Notes: generated by a model not told the origin, from the letters alone. DNA of 64,000 nt from Brucella haematophila (GCF_005938105.1 NZ_VCPE01000009.1:212155-276154); one strand, 5' to 3'; counted from the stretch's first letter, positions 17,838-26,840 are shown. Made by a program: numbers and translations.

Positions 17838-18302
17838 TTATGCATTCCCTTTGTTCTTGCGGTTCAGCGCTGCGACGTCGAGGACTTCCGGCTGCTGAGC
17901 TTCATGCTGATGGTTCGGACCTGCATAAACGCGCAGGTTCTTCATCTGGCGACGGCCGAGCGGACCACGTGGGATCATACGCTCAATAGCCTTCTCGAGA
18001 ACGCGTTCCGGGAAACGGCCTTCGAGAATCTGGCGAGCAGTGCGCTCCTTGATGCCGCCCGGATGGCCGGTGTGCCAGTAATAAACCTTGTCGGTGTACT
18101 TCTTGCCGGTCAGAACAACCTTGTCGGCATTGATGATGATGACATTGTCGCCATCGTCAACATGCGGAGTGAAGGTTGCTTTGTGCTTGCCACGCAGGCG
18201 ATTGGCGACGATAGTTGCGAGACGACCAACGACGAGACCTTCGGCGTCGATCAGTACCCACTTCTTCACCACTTCAGCCGGCTTCTGAGAAAAAGTTGCC
18301 AT
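17838..18302 (-). CDS. rplM: 50S ribosomal protein L13
   Basis: The 154-residue L13 is recognised from [17 protein letters not shown], the [16 protein letters not shown] segment and the [34 protein letters not shown] signature region. The ATG at 18302 was chosen because AAGGAAG lies 6 nt upstream and the family starts here; the open frame runs further upstream but is not conserved. It is the first gene of the rplM-rpsI operon. A hairpin in the leader (18322-18341) may be regulatory. Confidence 0.97.
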   Translation of the reverse strand: MATFSQKPAEVVKKWVLIDAEGLVVGRLATIVANRLRGKHKATFTPHVDDGDNVIIINADKVVLTGKKYTDKVYYWHTGHPGGIKERTARQILEGRFPERVLEKAIERMIPRGPLGRRQMKNLRVYAGPNHQHEAQQPEVLDVAALNRKNKGNA

Positions 18303-18321
18303 TGAAGTCTTCCTTAGACTA

Positions 18322-18350
18322 ATCCCCGATCTTGTATCAGGGCTTTTTTT
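18322..18350. promoter_or_regulatory. Leader hairpin upstream of rplM
   Basis: CCCGAT and ATCAGGG form a short stem next to a run of seven T on the plus strand. It lies 20-45 nt upstream of rplM on the minus strand. It could act as a plus-strand terminator or as an r-protein leader structure; the sequence does not decide. Confidence 0.35.
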
Positions 18351-18538
18351 GTTGCTTGTGTTGGAGCTATCCAACCCGAACGGGCGTGCAAAAGATAAGT
18401 TTCGCGCGCTTCCGGCGGGTCGATACACAAACTCTGCCCTGTCGTCAAGTCCCGCTTTTGCGTGCTTATTTTAAAAGCGTAATAAAATCAATGGCTTGCA
18501 TATTTGGTATTATAATACCGCATCTTTTTGCGGCTCTT

Positions 18539-18985
18539 TTAACGCGGTGGGATTGAATAGGTCGCTGTTGCATGGGCCACCAGTTCCCCTGTCACGCCAT
18601 CGGTCAGGCTGATATCGAGGACGGCAAGGCGCTTTCCAAGCTTGAGAAGCCGCGCAACAGCTTCCACCGTGCCGGGCGAAGGCTTGCGCAGAAAGTTGAT
18701 GTTGAGATTGGTCGTCACCGCAAGCGCGACCGGCCCGATATGCGCCAGTATGGCCGCATAGGCTGCGACATCGGCCAGCGCGAAAAGCGCAGGACCGGAA
18801 ACCGTGCCGCCGGGGCGCAAATGTTGTTCGTCAGCGTGAAGGCGCATCGTGGCGGAGCCTTCGTCTATTGCAACAATCTCGAAACTGTCACCAAGCTGCG
18901 GAAATTCGCGCTTCATGAAGGCGCGCAGGTCTTCGATATCCATCACCGGGGTCGGGCTTGTGTGCTGTGCCATATTGATATTCAT
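18539..18985 (-). CDS. PaaI-type hotdog thioesterase
   Basis: The 148-residue hotdog-fold protein has the family helix preceded by GGTVSGPALFALADVAAYAAI, where the HGG motif of PaaI thioesterases appears as PGGTVSG, and a strand region VTTNLNINFLRKPSPG. It probably hydrolyses an acyl-CoA, but the substrate is unknown. The ATG at 18985 has GGGAGG 5 nt upstream; a longer frame to 19036 has no such site. It is divergent from the CoA-binding protein gene, with about 110 bp between. Confidence 0.85.
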   Translation of the reverse strand: MNINMAQHTSPTPVMDIEDLRAFMKREFPQLGDSFEIVAIDEGSATMRLHADEQHLRPGGTVSGPALFALADVAAYAAILAHIGPVALAVTTNLNINFLRKPSPGTVEAVARLLKLGKRLAVLDISLTDGVTGELVAHATATYSIPPR

Positions 18986-19097
18986 CCATTCCTCCCAATC
19001 TTTATAGCAATAGAAGCGTGAACCATCGTGTTGCAAGCGGCATCCGCTCGTGCGAACGATTAAACACAGTCACGCAGTTGAGGCCGGTGAGGACAAC

Positions 19098-19520
19098 ATG
19101 AACAATCCGTCTAACGACCAGATTCGCGACATTCTCCAATCCGTCAAAACAATCGCGCTTCTTGGCGCTTCACCTAAGCCGGAACGCCCGAGCAATGGCG
19201 TGATGGAGTTTCTGCTGTCAAAGGGCTACCACGTCATTCCCGTCAATCCGGGGCAGGTTGGCAAGGAAATCCATGGCCAGCGCGTTGTGGCACGTCTGGC
19301 CGATATTGAAGAGCCTGTAGATATGGTCGATGTGTTTCGTGAGCCTTATTCGCTGCCCGGTATTGTTGATGAAATTCTGACGATGAAGCAGCGCCCGTCG
19401 GTTCTGTGGACACAGCTCGGCGTTGTTCACGAAGAGGCAGGTAAGCGCGCTGAAGATGCCGGGCTGAAAGTCGTCATGGACCGTTGTCCGGCAATCGAAT
19501 ATCCGCGTTTGATCGGGTAA
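19098..19520 (+). CDS. CoA-binding domain protein (YccU-like)
   Basis: The 140-residue protein is a single Rossmann-like CoA-binding domain: TIALLGASPKPERPS (nucleotide loop), GYHVIPVNPG, VDMVDVFREP, WTQLGV and the ending VMDRCPAIEYPRL. These are the hallmarks of the CoA_binding_2 family, to which E. coli YccU belongs; its role is unknown. The ATG at 19098 has GAGG a few nt upstream. It is followed by metY after about 120 bp, which fits the common genomic neighbourhood of this family with sulfhydrylases. Confidence 0.88.
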   Translation: MNNPSNDQIRDILQSVKTIALLGASPKPERPSNGVMEFLLSKGYHVIPVNPGQVGKEIHGQRVVARLADIEEPVDMVDVFREPYSLPGIVDEILTMKQRPSVLWTQLGVVHEEAGKRAEDAGLKVVMDRCPAIEYPRLIG

Positions 19521-19643
19521 CTGTTTGAAGCCGGAATAAAATTCCCCGCTTTGCTGTGGCTCGAAAAATTCCTCCTTTGCTTTCTTTGGGGCAAAGCCTA
19601 ACGTCCGCTCTCAAAGAGTGGCATTCGTTATCAGGAGGAATAA
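19521..19643 (+). promoter_or_regulatory. metY leader with hairpin
   Basis: CCGCTCT/AGAGTGG forms a 7-bp stem with a CAA loop about 20 nt before the strong AGGAGG of metY. The position suits attenuation or translational control. I looked for the conserved pieces of a SAM-II riboswitch and did not find them. Confidence 0.3.
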
Positions 19644-20927
19644 ATGTCCAAACGCTCACCCGGCATAGAAACATTGGCCGTTCATGCAGGCGCAAAGCCA
19701 GATCCGACGACGGGCGCGCGCGCAACGCCGATATATCAGACGACGTCTTTCGTGTTCGAAGATGCGGATCACGCTGCTGCCCTGTTCGGCCTTCAGGCAT
19801 TCGGCAACATCTATACGCGCATCACCAATCCGACGACGGCCGTGCTGGAAGAGCGCATTGCCGCGCTGGAAGGTGGTACAGCGGCCGTCGCAACGGCATC
19901 GGGGCATGCCGCGCAACTGCTCGTTTTTCATACGCTGTTGCAGCCGGGCGATAATTTTGTCGCCGCGCGCCAGCTTTATGGCGGTTCGATCAACCAGTTC
20001 GGCCAGTCCTTTAAATCCTTCGGCTGGCAAGTGCGCTGGGCGGATGCCACCAACCCGACCGATTTTGCCAAGCAGATCGATGACAAGACGCGCGCAATCT
20101 TCATTGAAAGCTTCGCCAATCCGGGCGGCATTGTCGTGGATATCGAAGCGATTGCCGAAATCGCCCATAAGCATGGTCTGCCGCTGATCGTCGACAACAC
20201 GCTGGCTTCACCCTATCTCGTGCGCCCGATTGAACATGGTGCAGATATTGTCGTGCATTCGCTGACCAAGTTTATCGGCGGTCATGGCAATTCCATGGGC
20301 GGTATTCTCATCGATGGTGGCACCTTCGATTGGGCGAAATCGGGCAATTATCCGCTTCTGACCGAACCGCGCCCGGATTATGCCGGTCTCGAACTGCACA
20401 AGACCTTCGGCAATATCTCTTTTGCCATTGCGGCCCGCGTGCTGGGACTGCGTGACTTCGGTCCGGCGATTTCTCCGTTCAATGCGTTCCAGATCCTGAC
20501 AGGTGTTGAAACTCTGCCGCTTCGCATGCAGCGCCATAGTGATAATGCGCAGAAGGTTGCGACCTGGCTGCATGGCCATGAGAAGGTGTCCTGGGTGAAT
20601 TATGCCGGACTGCCGCATGACAAATATCATGCGCTTCAGCAGAAATATTCGCCAAAGGGCGCTGGTTCGGTTTTCACCTTTGGTCTCAAGGGTGGCTACG
20701 ATGCAGGCGTGAAATTCGTGGACAGCCTCGACCTGTTCTCTTTGCTCGCCAATATTGGCGACACCCGCTCGCTGGTTATCCATCCGGCTTCGACCACGCA
20801 TCGTCAGCTAAGCGACGAGCAGAAGGTGGCGGCTGGCGCTGGACCGGACGTCGTGCGTCTGTCGATCGGCATTGAAGATGCAGACGATATCATCGCCGAT
20901 ATCGAACAGGCTCTGGCCAAGGTCTGA
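19644..20927 (+). CDS. metY: O-acetylhomoserine sulfhydrylase
   Basis: This 427-residue PLP enzyme of the Cys/Met metabolism family forms homocysteine from O-acetylhomoserine and sulfide. The PLP lysine is K209 in VVHSLTKFIGGHG. Asp184 (LIVDNTLASP) should bind the pyridine nitrogen, and the substrate/PLP loop YTRITNPT lies at 57-64. The length of about 430 and the GNSMGG segment favour MetY over the shorter MetB/MetZ. AGGAGGAATAA precedes the ATG. A cupin gene follows after 4 nt and is probably co-transcribed. Confidence 0.93.
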   Translation: MSKRSPGIETLAVHAGAKPDPTTGARATPIYQTTSFVFEDADHAAALFGLQAFGNIYTRITNPTTAVLEERIAALEGGTAAVATASGHAAQLLVFHTLLQPGDNFVAARQLYGGSINQFGQSFKSFGWQVRWADATNPTDFAKQIDDKTRAIFIESFANPGGIVVDIEAIAEIAHKHGLPLIVDNTLASPYLVRPIEHGADIVVHSLTKFIGGHGNSMGGILIDGGTFDWAKSGNYPLLTEPRPDYAGLELHKTFGNISFAIAARVLGLRDFGPAISPFNAFQILTGVETLPLRMQRHSDNAQKVATWLHGHEKVSWVNYAGLPHDKYHALQQKYSPKGAGSVFTFGLKGGYDAGVKFVDSLDLFSLLANIGDTRSLVIHPASTTHRQLSDEQKVAAGAGPDVVRLSIGIEDADDIIADIEQALAKV

Positions 20928-20931
20928 TCGG

Positions 20932-21279
20932 ATGAGCCGGTTTCTCGACTTCGAACTGACAGGTATAGAACCGGAAGAGGGCGCTCCGCTGCCGGAGCGC
21001 GTTCTTTCCGGTGATCCCAAATTCCGTACATGGAATCTGGAAGAAAATGCCGAAGGCACGCTCTTTGCTGGCATCTGGGAAAGCACGCCCGGAAAATGGC
21101 GGATCGAATATGACGAATGGGAGTTCTGTCACATTCTGTCTGGTCGCTCGATTGTGAGCGAGGAGGGCGGAGCGAGCCAGGAAGTCAAGGCGGGCGACAG
21201 CTTTGTCATCCGCCCGGGCTTCAAGGGTAGTTGGGATGTACTGGAAACCACCCGCAAGGAATATGTGATCAAGCTCTGA
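20932..21279 (+). CDS. Cupin-domain protein
   Basis: The 115-residue single-domain cupin of the EutQ/DUF861 type shows GTLFAGIWESTPGKWRIEYDEWEFCHILSGRSIV and GDSFVIRPGFKGSWDV. The usual histidine pair of cupin motif 1 is replaced (the E in YDEWEFCHILSG remains), so metal binding is uncertain. It starts 4 nt after metY and ends at a strong terminator. No function is assigned. Confidence 0.8.
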   Translation: MSRFLDFELTGIEPEEGAPLPERVLSGDPKFRTWNLEENAEGTLFAGIWESTPGKWRIEYDEWEFCHILSGRSIVSEEGGASQEVKAGDSFVIRPGFKGSWDVLETTRKEYVIKL

Positions 21280-21287
21280 CAAAAGAA

Positions 21288-21313
21288 AAGGCTGCGAAAC
21301 TCGCAGCCTTTTT
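21288..21313 (+). terminator. Terminator of metY-cupin
   Basis: AAGGCTGCGA and TCGCAGCCTT form a 10-bp stem with an AAC loop, followed by TTT. It is strong and correctly placed 8 nt after the cupin stop. Confidence 0.9.
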
Positions 21314-21324
21314 GATTCTGGGAT

Positions 21325-21720
21325 TTACCGCGGCTCGTCGCCTCTCGGCCGGATATAGGCGCGAGGCCCGCTGTTGCCTGAAGGCGGCCTTACTTCCGGG
21401 CGTGGTCGCGATGGACGCTCGGCTTGTGGGGGACGAGGGCGTTCACCCTGCGGCGGGCGTGGTCTGTCCGGTCTGTTGTAATTCGGACGACGGTCGCGGT
21501 CACGATAGCGGTAATCGCGGTAGCGCGAGTCCCGATAATAGCGCGGGTAGTTGCGGTAATAGCCGCCGCTGTCATAAACGACACCAGTGCCGATATAGCT
21601 GCCCTGCACATAATATGGGTCGTAATAACCGCCGCCATAATAGCCTTCGGACACACACCCGGTGAGCGTTAGTCCCGATATGCCAATGCCGACGGCGATC
21701 AGAAGTGATTTTAATGACAT
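21325..21720 (-). CDS. Tyr/Arg/Pro-rich putative lipoprotein
   Basis: The 131-residue protein has a lipoprotein signal peptide with lipobox LTGC (Cys near residue 22). A tyrosine/glycine-rich part (YYGGGYYDPYY), an Arg/Tyr/Asp-rich middle (YRDSRYRDYRYRDRDRR) and a proline/arginine-rich tail (RPRPPQGERPRPPQ, partly tandem) follow. The composition suggests an unstructured envelope protein. I do not recognise a family function. It converges on the cupin gene and shares its terminator region. Confidence 0.7.
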   Translation of the reverse strand: MSLKSLLIAVGIGISGLTLTGCVSEGYYGGGYYDPYYVQGSYIGTGVVYDSGGYYRNYPRYYRDSRYRDYRYRDRDRRPNYNRPDRPRPPQGERPRPPQAERPSRPRPEVRPPSGNSGPRAYIRPRGDEPR

Positions 21721-21941
21721 GGCTGTCGCTCCTTGAAAGGCCGAAAACGGCGCAGCAATTAACGCACCATTTTTCAGCGAACCCTATTCACTTGGTAGTA
21801 TGCCGAAAGCGTTTCAAGCGGCAAAATCAACAAAGATTGCAGAGTGATAGCTATATTCTTTTTGCTGTTCTCTCTCGGCTGAGGATACTTATTAACATTG
21901 AGTGGAACCACATGTTCCGATAACTCCTGGCCGGAATAAAT

Positions 21942-21970
21942 AAACAGCCGCCCACAGGGGGCGGCTGTTT
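21942..21970. terminator. Terminator of the flp pilin gene
   Basis: AAACAGCCGCCC and GGGCGGCTGTTT form a 12-bp stem. On the minus strand it is followed by ATTTATT, placing it after the pilin gene. The first 14 bases also occur in the terminator near position 261. Confidence 0.75.
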
Positions 21971-22008
21971 AGTGTGAGCCTTGATTGTCTCAAAGCCGAT
22001 TTTAAGAA

Positions 22009-22185
22009 TTACTTGCCTGCACTTTCAACTTTGCCGGCAATTTCGGTGAACTTTTCGCTGATGGTCGAGCCGAGGGTGGTTGCGCCACCGATGATGACGA
22101 CTGCGATCAGAGCGGCGATCAGACCGTATTCAATAGCGGTTGCACCGGATTCATTTTTGCGAAAACGCGAGAAAAGCTTGGACAT
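22009..22185 (-). CDS. flp: Flp/Fap-type pilin
   Basis: The 58-residue class IVb prepilin has a basic leader (MSKLFSRFRKNESG), prepilin peptidase cleavage after Gly in ESG-ATAIEYGLIAALIAVV with Glu at +5 and Tyr at +6, and one hydrophobic helix. AGGAG lies 6 nt before the ATG at 22185. The usual Tad/Cpa secretion genes are not adjacent, so this is an orphan pilin, and assembly would need genes elsewhere. Confidence 0.9.
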   Translation of the reverse strand: MSKLFSRFRKNESGATAIEYGLIAALIAVVIIGGATTLGSTISEKFTEIAGKVESAGK

Positions 22186-22384
22186 GTGTTGCTCCTGAGA
22201 CTCTGCTTTTATTAGCTGGTCGTCTTGACCTGGGGGCAAATTACACGGGCAATTCTTTTTGCGCTCTTAAGTTGCATGGTAAACAGAAGATAAGCGCCCT
22301 GTATGCTTAATAAATTGCTGAATTAGCAAGATTGACGCCACTGCATTAAAACTTGGGCGGGCTGTGCCATCAGCGAAAGGCCAG

Positions 22385-22414
22385 ATGAACAAAAACCCCG
22401 CACTGGGCGGGGTT
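22385..22414 (-). terminator. Terminator of the small exported protein gene
   Basis: AACCCCGC and GCGGGGTT (22394-22414) form an 8-bp stem; on the minus strand it continues into TTTGTTC. It lies 22 nt after the stop of the 129-residue exported protein gene. Confidence 0.8.
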
Positions 22415-22435
22415 CGTTTTCGATAGGGTCGGCGC

Positions 22436-22825
22436 TTACTTGGGGAGCTGCGCGCCAGCCTGCTTCACGGCGTCAGCCATGGTCTGGCACAGCTTTTCTT
22501 CGGAAACATTCTGCGCCTTCGCGCTGGTGGCAATATCCTGTTCCATACCCATGGCGGAAACCTTGCCCTGCTTGCCGGTTTCTTCCGCAGCTTCAGCCTT
22601 GGAGGTGTCGGCCGGAGGGGGGATCATTCCAAGCAGCTTGTTCTGGATTTCAATGGCTGCACCATCGGTATAGCCCTTGTCCTTGCAATAGGTCAGCACG
22701 CCCAGCTGATTGCGGGCAGCATTATAGGCCATTTCCATCTGTTCAGGCGTTGCCTGTGCAAAGGCAGCTGTAAGATTTGCCCCGAGAAACAGGCCGGTCA
22801 AAGAAACACGAACGATATTACGCAT
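22436..22825 (-). CDS. Small exported protein of unknown function
   Basis: The 129-residue protein has a Sec signal peptide (hydrophobic segment 8-22, cleavage after AFA at residue 23). The mature part is mostly helical with two cysteines (YCKDKG and KLCQTM) that could form a disulfide. A Pro/Ala/Glu-rich linker (PPPADTSKAEAAEETGK) is in the middle. Similar rhizobial proteins exist, but I do not know a proven function. It forms a single-gene unit with its own terminator. Confidence 0.7.
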   Translation of the reverse strand: MRNIVRVSLTGLFLGANLTAAFAQATPEQMEMAYNAARNQLGVLTYCKDKGYTDGAAIEIQNKLLGMIPPPADTSKAEAAEETGKQGKVSAMGMEQDIATSAKAQNVSEEKLCQTMADAVKQAGAQLPK

Positions 22826-23213
22826 TATAATTCCTCTCCATGATTCAAATGCATGACGAGATAATGCGATTTTTCCAATCGAGAAAATTCAAGAAAGATT
22901 AATTAGTGAAATGTGATATAATAGAATTAAATTCTTCTGGTTTTTAAATCCGCGTCATATTTGCCCTTTAGGTTATCTGTTTTCCTGATCTTGTGCCGAG
23001 ATACATTATGTTTGGGTGACGGATATCAGAACCAGCCTCGTTTCCTTGAAGGGTCGGTGACATTCGCTCAGCTGGCTAAACTAGGGCGACTGATGGCGTG
23101 TCAAATTCGGGCATTTTGGAAAAATGGTCGAAACTGTGAGAATTGACGAAATTTGCTCTTGCGCTTGGCGTGCGAATTGCCTAAACGGCTCTCACGCGAC
23201 TGACAAATCAGTC
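22826..23213. other. Intergenic region with the tRNA-Val promoter
   Basis: No gene is supported here. A likely promoter is TTGCGC (23159-23164), 17 bp, TAAACG (23182-23187). It resembles the promoters of the two tRNA-Asp genes, sharing the GTGCGAA block in the spacer. A GACTGA/TCAGTC hairpin lies between the promoter and the tRNA. Confidence 0.5.
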
Positions 23214-23289
<76 letters not shown>

Positions 23290-23456
23290 CTTATCTCCTT
23301 GAAAACACAAGATATTAAGCGCTTCAACGCTCATGCGTGTCGTCTGATGCAGGCTTACTCTGGCAGCTCGATACCAGCTGTTGATGCAGGAGAGGCGCTG
23401 TGGAGCCGTTCGTTCCTTCGGCGCGTTACGAACCGATTCTTGGTACAAGAATGCCG

Positions 23457-23491
23457 ACGCTTATGACGCGCGGAAGATGCGCCATAAGCGT
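23457..23491. terminator. Hairpin after the transporter operon
   Basis: ACGCTTATG and CATAAGCGT form a perfect 9-bp stem extended by CGC/GCG. It lies 35 nt downstream of the last transporter gene (livF-like). There is no long T-tract, so termination efficiency is uncertain. Confidence 0.45.
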
Positions 23492-23525
23492 GTTTGATCG
23501 CAGACTGGGCTGAACCGGGCTGGCT

Positions 23526-24242
23526 CTAGTGAAGCCCGCCGACGCCGAGATGTTCCTCGACAGCATGATGATCGTCGGACAGTTCCTTCGATGTTCCAGA
23601 CCAGGCAATGCGGCCACGCTCCAGAATGATGACATGATCTGCGAAATCGAGCGCGCTTTGGATGCGTTGCTCGACAAGCAGGATTGTCATGTCACCTTTC
23701 TGCGCCAAAGCTGAGAAGGCTGCCATCAGTTCTTCGCATATAACCGGTGCGAGGCCTTCGAGTGGCTCGTCCAGCAGCAGTACCGTCGGCTTGCCGAGAA
23801 TACTGCGGGCCGTCGACAGCATCTGCTGTTCGCCACCCGAAAGCTGCGAGCCGAGATTGCGGCGGCGCTCCTTCAAGCGCGGGAACATTGCATAGGCTTC
23901 CTCAAGCGCGTCCTTGGGACGCTTCTTCAAGCCGACGAACAGATTCTCTTCCACGGTAAGTGTAGGGAATACGTCGCGGGTCTGGGGCACATAGCCAAGA
24001 CCGGCAAGCGCACGGGCAGCTGACGGCAGTGTCGCGATATTCTGGCCACCCAACAGGATTTCGCCGCCATAGCGACGGGTCTGCCCTGCGATGGTCGCGA
24101 AGAGACTGGTCTTGCCGACGCCATTGCGCCCCAATATGGCCAGTCTCGATCCGGGTTCCGCCTTGAATGACACATCTTCGATAACTCGCGTCGGGCCGTA
24201 GCCGGAAGAAAGGTTGCGAATTTCAAGCGAGGCTGCACTCAT
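23526..24242 (-). CDS. HAAT-family ABC transporter ATP-binding protein (LivF-like)
   Basis: The 238-residue ATPase has Walker A GRNGVGKTS (residues about 38-46), the Q-loop region, signature LSGGEQQ (about 138-144) and Walker B VLLLDEP. It matches LivF-type ATPases of the hydrophobic/branched-chain amino acid transporter class. It is the last gene of a four-gene run read permease, permease, ATPase, ATPase, with its start overlapping the previous stop (ATGA). Neighbouring pobA suggests an aromatic acid rather than leucine as substrate. Confidence 0.9.
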   Translation of the reverse strand: MSAASLEIRNLSSGYGPTRVIEDVSFKAEPGSRLAILGRNGVGKTSLFATIAGQTRRYGGEILLGGQNIATLPSAARALAGLGYVPQTRDVFPTLTVEENLFVGLKKRPKDALEEAYAMFPRLKERRRNLGSQLSGGEQQMLSTARSILGKPTVLLLDEPLEGLAPVICEELMAAFSALAQKGDMTILLVEQRIQSALDFADHVIILERGRIAWSGTSKELSDDHHAVEEHLGVGGLH

Positions 24243-24988
24243 TGCGCATAGCTCCCCAGATAGGCTTCACGGACGCGCGTATCCTGCACGACATCTTGCG
24301 GCAGTCCGTCGAAAATCACTGTTCCTGCGGCCAGAACGACCACACGTTTTGCGAAGCGGAAAACCAGATCCATGTCGTGCTCGATCATGAGAACGGCGAG
24401 ATCGGCGGGCAGGCGGTCGAGCGCTTCTTCGATGCGGCCCGTATCGCTTTGCGGCACACCAGCAGCAGGTTCGTCCAGCAAAAGCACCTTTGGACGCAGC
24501 GCCAATGCCAGCGCGATTTCCAGCAATCGTTGCTGGCCATAAGCGATCTGGCTGACACGCAGCTGGCTGAGCGGTAACAGGCCGAGTGTGTCGAGAATAT
24601 CGCGCACTTCATCCATCACGCCCGGCATTTTATGATAGTCACCGAGAATGCGGCCCGTCTTGCCTTCGCGCTGCAAAATCGCAAGCGCGACATGCTCCTC
24701 TGGCGTCATATCGAAGAAAAGGCGCGTGACCTGAAACGAACGCACCAGACCGCGCCGCACGCGCTGCATGGCGTTGAGTTTCGAGACATTTTCGCCGCCG
24801 AGTGTCACCGTGCCCGAGGTTGCCGGAAGGTTGCCGGTCACGAGATTGACGAAGGTGGTCTTGCCTGCACCGTTTGGCCCGATCAGGGCGACGCGGTCGC
24901 CCTTGGCCATGCTGAGCGAAACGTCGTTTGTGACCGCCAGACCGCCGAAATTCTTGCGCAGTTTTGAAACTTCAAACACGGTGCTCAT
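24239..24988 (-). CDS. HAAT-family ABC transporter ATP-binding protein (LivG-like)
   Basis: The 249-residue ATPase has Walker A GPNGAGKTT (residues about 37-45), the LivG-type signature IAYGQQR in place of LSGGQ, Walker B VLLLDEPAAG and a conserved C terminus (REAYLG). It pairs with the LivF-like ATPase in the heteromeric transporter. It overlaps both neighbours by 4 bp, so the four genes are translationally coupled. Confidence 0.92.
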   Translation of the reverse strand: MSTVFEVSKLRKNFGGLAVTNDVSLSMAKGDRVALIGPNGAGKTTFVNLVTGNLPATSGTVTLGGENVSKLNAMQRVRRGLVRSFQVTRLFFDMTPEEHVALAILQREGKTGRILGDYHKMPGVMDEVRDILDTLGLLPLSQLRVSQIAYGQQRLLEIALALALRPKVLLLDEPAAGVPQSDTGRIEEALDRLPADLAVLMIEHDMDLVFRFAKRVVVLAAGTVIFDGLPQDVVQDTRVREAYLGSYAQ

Positions 24989-25974
24989 GGATTGCGCGCC
25001 TTCCGCTTCTCGAAATAATGGACGGCGGTGCCGTAGAGACCGCGCGGGGCAAACAGCACCACGAGGATCAGCAATGCGCCAACCATGGTAAGCCAGTGAA
25101 ACGGGTTGGCAGCAGAGACCAGATCTTCAAACCACATGAAGACGACGGTGCCAATCAGCCCGCCGAACAGCGTGCCCGTGCCGCCCAGAACCAGCATGAC
25201 CAGCGCTTCCGCCGACATGGTGAAGCTGAGGCTGTCCAGACCCACAACCTGCGTGGAAATAGCGTTCAGTGCGCCGCCGATGCCAGCAATAGCGCCGGAG
25301 ATGACATACATGCGAAGCTGCGCCGAATGAACCGATGCGCCCATGGCATGAATGCGGATGGGGTCTTCCTTCACGCCGCGGCACAACATGCCGAAAGGCG
25401 AGCGCACGACATAGCGCAGGAAAATGAAGGAGACGAGCAGCAGGATGATGCCGTAAATATAGACAGTTTGCCCATAGAGATCGAACTCGAAGACACCGAA
25501 AATCGGATCGGGCGAAATGCCGCTCAGGCCGTCGCTGCCGCCTGTCCACTCAGATGCCTTATTGGCGGCTTCATGGAAAAGATGCACCACGGCAATCGAC
25601 AAAACGAGCTGCGCCAATCCGTGCGCGCGCAAAATGACGACGCCGGAAATCAACCCGGTGACAGCGCCGGCGGCAAGGCCGACCAGCGTCATGAGCAGCG
25701 GATCGGTCACGCCGAAATGCGCTGCGGCAATGCCGGCGCCATAGGCGCCCGCGCCGAACAATGCGGCATGGCCAAGCGTTGCGATGCCGCAATAGCCGGT
25801 GACCAGATCGAGCGAGAGCACAAGAAGCGCGATGGCGATGATGCGAGTCAGCAGCGCCAGATTGTCAGGAAACAGGAACCAGCCGATGACACTGGCCACA
25901 ATGATGGCGATGACGCCGATCAGGCCTGCATAGGACTTGCGGGTTTGGGGGAGGGTTTGCGACATGTCGGTCAT
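24985..25974 (-). CDS. HAAT-family ABC transporter permease (LivM-like)
   Basis: The 329-residue inner-membrane permease has about nine helices. Conserved LivM segments include LDLVTGYCGIATLGHAALFGAGAYGAG and the cytoplasmic loop with FGMLCRGVKEDPIRIHAMG. It forms the channel with the LivH-like subunit. ATGA overlaps join it to both neighbours. Confidence 0.92.
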   Translation of the reverse strand: MTDMSQTLPQTRKSYAGLIGVIAIIVASVIGWFLFPDNLALLTRIIAIALLVLSLDLVTGYCGIATLGHAALFGAGAYGAGIAAAHFGVTDPLLMTLVGLAAGAVTGLISGVVILRAHGLAQLVLSIAVVHLFHEAANKASEWTGGSDGLSGISPDPIFGVFEFDLYGQTVYIYGIILLLVSFIFLRYVVRSPFGMLCRGVKEDPIRIHAMGASVHSAQLRMYVISGAIAGIGGALNAISTQVVGLDSLSFTMSAEALVMLVLGGTGTLFGGLIGTVVFMWFEDLVSAANPFHWLTMVGALLILVVLFAPRGLYGTAVHYFEKRKARNP

Positions 25975-26840
25975 TTCTTGGCCAACCTTCCGGCAAGGCC
26001 GCGTGGGAACAGGGTAACGATCACGATCACCGCCAGATAGAAGAAGAATTCGCCATATTCAGGCGCGAGATAGCGACCTGTTGTGTCGATGGCTCCAAGC
26101 AGGAGACAGGCGATGAGAGCGCCCGGAATGGAACCTGCACCGCCGACAGAAACGACCACGAGGAACGTCACCATATAGCGCAGCGCATAATAAGGTTCGA
26201 CCGGCAGCAGTTCTGCGCCGACGACACCGCCAAATGCAGCAAGACCGATGGCGAGTGCAAAGCTGACTGCGTAGACGATTTCGGTTCGAACACCGAGAGC
26301 CGCGGCCATATTGGCATTATCGACGGCAGCGCGCAGCTTCACGCCGAAGGCGGTGCGCTCGACGATATACCAGAGGCCAACAGCAACGGCGAGACCGCAG
26401 CCAATGGCGAAAACGCGGTGCTTGGCGATAGAGCGAAAGCCAAGGTCGATCGAGCCGCGCAGCATTTCCGGCAGCGGAATCGTCTTCAGCGTCGGGCCGA
26501 AAATATAGTTGGTCAGGCCGATGATGCAGAATGTGATGCCGATGGTCATCAGAACCTGCGTCAGCTCCGGCGCACCATAAATGCGACGATAGAGCAGCCG
26601 TTCCACGGGTACCGCGATGATCATCGTGCCGATAACGGCGATGATGATGGCAAAGCCGTAATTGAGGCCAAGCTGTTGCGCGGCATAAGACGCGAAATAG
26701 CCGCCGATCATCGCAAAGGCGCCATGCGCCAGATTGACAACGCGCATCAGACCCATGGTGACAGAAAGGCCGATAGAGATGACGAAGAGCACCATGCCAT
26801 AGGCAAGGGCATCGATGGCAATGCTGAGCACAGTCTGCAT
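25971..26840 (-). CDS. HAAT-family ABC transporter permease (LivH-like)
   Basis: The 289-residue permease has about eight helices and the typical N-terminal block MGLMRVVNLAHGAFAMIGGYFA and the loop AFGVKLRAAVDNANMAAALG. It is the first of the coupled membrane/ATPase genes. Two palindromic repeats lie directly upstream, between it and the binding-protein gene. Confidence 0.92.
   Translation of the reverse strand: MQTVLSIAIDALAYGMVLFVISIGLSVTMGLMRVVNLAHGAFAMIGGYFASYAAQQLGLNYGFAIIIAVIGTMIIAVPVERLLYRRIYGAPELTQVLMTIGITFCIIGLTNYIFGPTLKTIPLPEMLRGSIDLGFRSIAKHRVFAIGCGLAVAVGLWYIVERTAFGVKLRAAVDNANMAAALGVRTEIVYAVSFALAIGLAAFGGVVGAELLPVEPYYALRYMVTFLVVVSVGGAGSIPGALIACLLLGAIDTTGRYLAPEYGEFFFYLAVIVIVTLFPRGLAGRLAKK

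Noticed and set aside
19521-19643. SAM-II riboswitch in front of metY
   Set aside because: This riboswitch class is common before alphaproteobacterial met genes, but the conserved core blocks were not found; only a simple hairpin is visible.
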